DNA from: JADHLJ01 sp038118725 | GTDB lineage: Bacteria > Pseudomonadota > Alphaproteobacteria > Thalassobaculales > Thalassobaculaceae | DNA length: 64,000 nt | Assembly: GCA_038118725.1 (NCBI GenBank) | Contig: JAYOIK010000004.1 | Span: 1 to 64,000, forward strand | Direction: 5' to 3' | Shown: positions 61,975 through 64,000 of the stretch, in pieces | Position numbering within the stretch: the first letter of the stretch is position 1 | Layout: each line of letters begins with the position of its first letter | Notes under the pieces: generated by a model | The model's input: only the letters and a program-made list of their open reading frames with translations | Database searches by the model: none | What the model was told of the DNA's origin: nothing | Position numbers and translations under genes: made by a program

Positions 61975-61988
61975 CCCCCGAGTGGGGG
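61975..61988 (-). terminator. Weak terminator-like hairpin after the CsaA-like gene
   Basis: In minus sense CCCCC-ACTC-GGGGG followed by TTGTCTT. The stem is only 5 bp but all G-C, and the T content after it is modest. It begins 13 bases after the stop. Confidence 0.45.
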
Positions 61989-62000
61989 AACGGGGCTGGC

Positions 62001-62336
62001 CTAGAACAGCCGGCCACCATTGGGAACGGGGTGGTCGACGCCGAGCATCACCACGTCGCCAGCGGCATCGGGAAAACCGACCACCAGCACCTCGCTCATG
62101 AATTTGCCGATTTGCTTTGGCGGGAAATTGACCACCGCCGCCACCTGGCGCCCCGGGAGCGTCTCCAGGTCATAATATTTAGTAATTTGCGCCGAGGTTT
62201 TCTTCACGCCGATCTCGTCGCCGAAATCGACCCACAGCTTGAACGCCGGGCGCCTGGCCTCGGGATAAGGCTGAGCGTCGACAATGGTGCCGACCCGGAT
62301 ATCGACCTTCAAGAAGTCGTCAAAGCTGATAGTCAC
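62001..62336 (-). CDS. csaA: CsaA-like tRNA-binding protein
   Basis: 111 residues from GTG 62336, preceded by GGGAG; the frame is open further upstream without family match. OB-fold of the methionyl-tRNA synthetase beta-subunit/CsaA type: DFLKVDIRVGTIVDAQPYPEARRPAFKLWVDFG, SAQITKYYDLETLPGRQVAAVVNFPPKQIGKFMSEVLVVGF and GVDHPVPNGGRLF. CsaA dimers bind tRNA and were proposed as export chaperones in Bacillus. Confidence 0.93.
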   Translation of the reverse strand: MTISFDDFLKVDIRVGTIVDAQPYPEARRPAFKLWVDFGDEIGVKKTSAQITKYYDLETLPGRQVAAVVNFPPKQIGKFMSEVLVVGFPDAAGDVVMLGVDHPVPNGGRLF

Positions 62337-62473
62337 GTCGTGCTCCCGGCGCGGATGAATGGGAGGCGGACAATACCATCGGCCCAGAACGCCGCAAGGC
62401 CAACCCGACATTGCCGGATTGGCCTTGTATGGGAAAGGTCATCGATCGCGAGGATCGAGCCAAGGCTGAGATG

Positions 62474-62896
62474 TTAGGCCGCCTTGAATTCCTTGATCTC
62501 GTCGACGCTCTCGTCCATCCGGCGCTTGATCAGCGCGAAGGCCTCGGTCTGGGACTTGCGCAGAACCTCGGAGACCTCGTGCATGGATTGGGAAGCCTGC
62601 TCGATGCCGGTCTTGACCATCTCCGCCTGCTTGGCCATCCGGCCCTCGGGGCTGGTGTCGGTCATCAGATCGGTGACCCGGGCCTGGGTCTCTTGAAGCG
62701 TGGTCTGAGCCAGTTCAATTTGACGCTTGGCGACGGCCTGATAGCCCTCGGCGACGATCTGGTTGGCGCCAATCATGGCTTCGACGTTCTTCTTCTGCGC
62801 CGCCATGATCGCCTCGACATCCAGGCCGGGGATCTTGGCGTTGTTGAACATGGATTGAAAATCGAACATTTTGAAGGGGTTGGCTTGATCCGCCAT
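62474..62896 (-). CDS. Phasin family protein
   Basis: 140 residues from ATG 62896 (GGAGATC upstream). Opening MADQANPFKMFDFQSMFNNAKIPGLDVEAIMAAQKKNVEAMIGANQI and a long amphipathic helix (QIELAQTTLQETQARVTDL... heptad-rich) are typical of alphaproteobacterial phasins, which coat polyhydroxyalkanoate granules. So the organism probably stores PHA. The upstream region carries two copies of a 15-base palindrome-like site (62932-63005). Confidence 0.93.
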   Translation of the reverse strand: MADQANPFKMFDFQSMFNNAKIPGLDVEAIMAAQKKNVEAMIGANQIVAEGYQAVAKRQIELAQTTLQETQARVTDLMTDTSPEGRMAKQAEMVKTGIEQASQSMHEVSEVLRKSQTEAFALIKRRMDESVDEIKEFKAA

Positions 62897-62931
62897 GATT
62901 GATCTCCATCGTTGATCAGGGTCGCGCAAAA

Positions 62932-63005
62932 TGTTGCGCCGCACAATTGGCGCCCTTATCGTCGATGTTTCGCCGTCTGTCAACAATTTGTGTTGCGCCG
63001 CACAA
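62932..63005 (-). promoter_or_regulatory. Duplicated operator-like site upstream of the phasin gene
   Basis: TGTTGCGCCGCACAA occurs exactly at 62932-62946 and 62991-63005, 59 bases apart (start to start). The core TGCGCCGCA is a near-palindrome (TGC ... GCA). PHA-responsive PhaR repressors of alphaproteobacteria bind TGC-rich palindromes before phasin genes, so these are candidate PhaR boxes. Confidence 0.65.
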
Positions 63006-63008
63006 AAA

Positions 63009-63620
63009 TTATCGAGGCATCCTGGCCGGCTTGGCGAGGCCGATGGAGAGAGCCAGGCTTTCCGCCTGACCAAGCCGCCCGTCCAGTCGACGAAACGTGG
63101 CGGAGAGATCGGGGCTGTCGTCACGGGTCCACACCCGAAACGCGTCGAGGAAGATCGCTTCCAGTGCCTTGACGCGAACAAGGCCGGCGGGGCCCTGAAC
63201 CGAAACGCCCGCCGCGGCGAGGGTCGCGCGCATCGAGGCGGCGAGGGCGCAACCGCCGCGTATCGCCATGCCCGGATTACCGAACGCCGAACGAGTGACG
63301 GCGAGAATTCCCGCCTTGTAGGGTTGCATTGCATCGAAGCGCAGCATCAACAGCTCAAGAAGGGCTTCGCGAACCGGGATGTCGTCGTCCGATCCGATAT
63401 CTTCGCTCTCCAGGGTTTCGCGATCGATCCGCGCCGCCAACGCCCGAAGGATGGAGTTTCCGTCGCGATGAACCCGCCGCAATGTCGCCTCTTCCATTCC
63501 GGCGGTCGTCGCGATCGCGGAAAGCGAGCATCGGGACCAGCCCAGGGAGCCGGCAAGGTCCATCGCCGCGCGCAGCAGTTTTTCCTCATCGAACGCGGTT
63601 GAGTCGGGCTGGTCGCTCAT
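63009..63620 (-). CDS. TetR-like / COQ9-like protein
   Basis: 203 residues. Residues about 12-50 form a TetR-type helix-turn-helix (KLLRAAMDLAGSLGWSRCSLSAIATTAGMEEATLRRVHRDG). The C-terminal half with AIFLDAFRVWTRDDSPDLSATFRRLDGRLGQAESLALSIG is close to alphaproteobacterial COQ9/TetR-like proteins, which in mitochondria bind lipids and aid ubiquinone synthesis. So it may be a ubiquinone-related lipid-binding protein rather than a DNA-binding repressor. It lies between proC and the phasin gene, all on the minus strand. Confidence 0.78.
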   Translation of the reverse strand: MSDQPDSTAFDEEKLLRAAMDLAGSLGWSRCSLSAIATTAGMEEATLRRVHRDGNSILRALAARIDRETLESEDIGSDDDIPVREALLELLMLRFDAMQPYKAGILAVTRSAFGNPGMAIRGGCALAASMRATLAAAGVSVQGPAGLVRVKALEAIFLDAFRVWTRDDSPDLSATFRRLDGRLGQAESLALSIGLAKPARMPR

Positions 63621-63690
63621 AGGCTAATGGTTCTCCCGGGATGGGAGACTAACCCGCCGCCATGGGGTGATGCCAGACGGAGATCCGTGA

Positions 63691-64000
63691 TTAGCCGGCA
63701 AGTTCCTTGGACCGGGCCGTTGCAGCGGCGATGGCGCGATCAAACACCGGCTGCACGCCGTCATCGGCCATCAGCACCTCCAGTGCCGCCGCGGTCGTGC
63801 CGCCGGGACTGGTAACGTTGACGCGCAATTGGCTGGCCGCCTCCTCCGAGAGCCGCGCGAGTTCCCCGGCGCCCGCGACGGTTGCCCGGGCGAGGCGCAT
63901 GGAAAGATCCGCCGGCAGTCCGGCTTTCTCCCCCGCCGCCGCCATCGCCTCGATCAGCAGGAAAACATAGGCGGGCCCACTTCCGGAGACGGCGGTGACC
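63691..64000 (-). CDS. proC: Pyrroline-5-carboxylate reductase, 3' end only
   Basis: Runs off the right edge of the window; about 102 C-terminal residues are seen. VTAVSGSGPAYVFLLIEAMAAAGEKAGLP and the ProC signature region ARATVAGAGELARLSEEAASQLRVNVTSPGGTTAAALEVL are clear. It catalyses the last step of proline synthesis, reducing 1-pyrroline-5-carboxylate with NAD(P)H. Ends KELAG. Confidence 0.96.
   Translation of the reverse strand, partial: VTAVSGSGPAYVFLLIEAMAAAGEKAGLPADLSMRLARATVAGAGELARLSEEAASQLRVNVTSPGGTTAAALEVLMADDGVQPVFDRAIAAATARSKELAG

Noticed and set aside
63009..63620. Calling this TetR-like gene the PhaR repressor of the phasin
   Set aside because: PhaR is a different small family; the C-terminal half here looks COQ9-like, so the link to the phasin sites is positional only.

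Overview
The window reads as chromosomal DNA of a GC-rich alphaproteobacterium, most likely a marine or host-associated Rhodospirillales-type heterotroph. That is inferred from the gene families (phasin, alphaproteobacterial ribbon-helix-helix protein, COQ9/TetR-like regulator, peptide ABC importers, many acyl-CoA and 2-oxoglutarate-dioxygenase genes), not from a marker gene. There is no rRNA, prophage, integrase, insertion sequence or CRISPR array. Coding density is high. Extragenic palindromes of the GAAA/TTTC-loop kind are scattered between genes.

Layout. 1-6.4 kb: a tRNA-Pro(CGG), a decayed phytanoyl-CoA-dioxygenase-like pseudogene, then a compact plus-strand operon of a flavin/iron-sulfur 2-hydroxyacid dehydrogenase, an intact PhyH dioxygenase and a serine-glyoxylate-type aminotransferase. 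6.4-10.4 kb: a peroxiredoxin-like/prolyl-4-hydroxylase fusion, and divergently a double-ATPase ABC protein with a Tat-exported intradiol-dioxygenase-like protein. 10.4-17 kb: a minus-strand peptide/nickel-type ABC operon (two ATPases, binding protein, two permeases) ending in a metallo-beta-lactamase-fold hydrolase. 17.4-25.2 kb: type II HAD hydrolase, MmgE/PrpD, NDP-forming acyl-CoA synthetase, ICMT-like methyltransferase and a large hybrid histidine kinase.

25.2-35.6 kb is an acyl-CoA metabolism block: a two-gene MaoC-type hydratase, Gfo/Idh/MocA oxidoreductase, split AtuA-type proteins, an SDR, a second HAD dehalogenase, a fused CoA-transferase and an acyl-CoA synthetase whose N-terminus is frameshifted in an A7 run. 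35.8-42.5 kb: drug exporter, TPR/O-GlcNAc-transferase-like protein and YcaQ-family glycosylase with touching starts and stops, then a NaChBac-like sodium channel facing a cyclic-nucleotide-binding/FHA-like protein. 42.7-48.7 kb: a class II aldolase, then an oxalate module (GntR regulator with a clear operator, oxalyl-CoA decarboxylase, formyl-CoA transferase, BenE-like permease).

48.7-57 kb: a DUF4160/HTH pair with its own promoter-operator (toxin-antitoxin-like), a sulfatase with MFS transporter and P-loop kinase, and creatinase plus a sarcosine-dehydrogenase-type flavoprotein (creatine to sarcosine to glycine). 57-64 kb: TauD-like dioxygenase, PAS protein, VOC protein, amidase, TIM-barrel protein, CsaA-like tRNA-binding protein, a phasin with duplicated operator-like sites, a COQ9/TetR-like protein and the 3' end of proC.

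Several modules converge on C2 and one-carbon metabolism (glyoxylate, oxalate, glycine/sarcosine). No single obviously new defence or mobile system was found. The strongest leads are the regulatory palindromes, the DUF4160/HTH pair, the OGT/YcaQ/exporter trio, the channel/cNMP-FHA pair, and the repeated leader motif in the peptide-transport operon.
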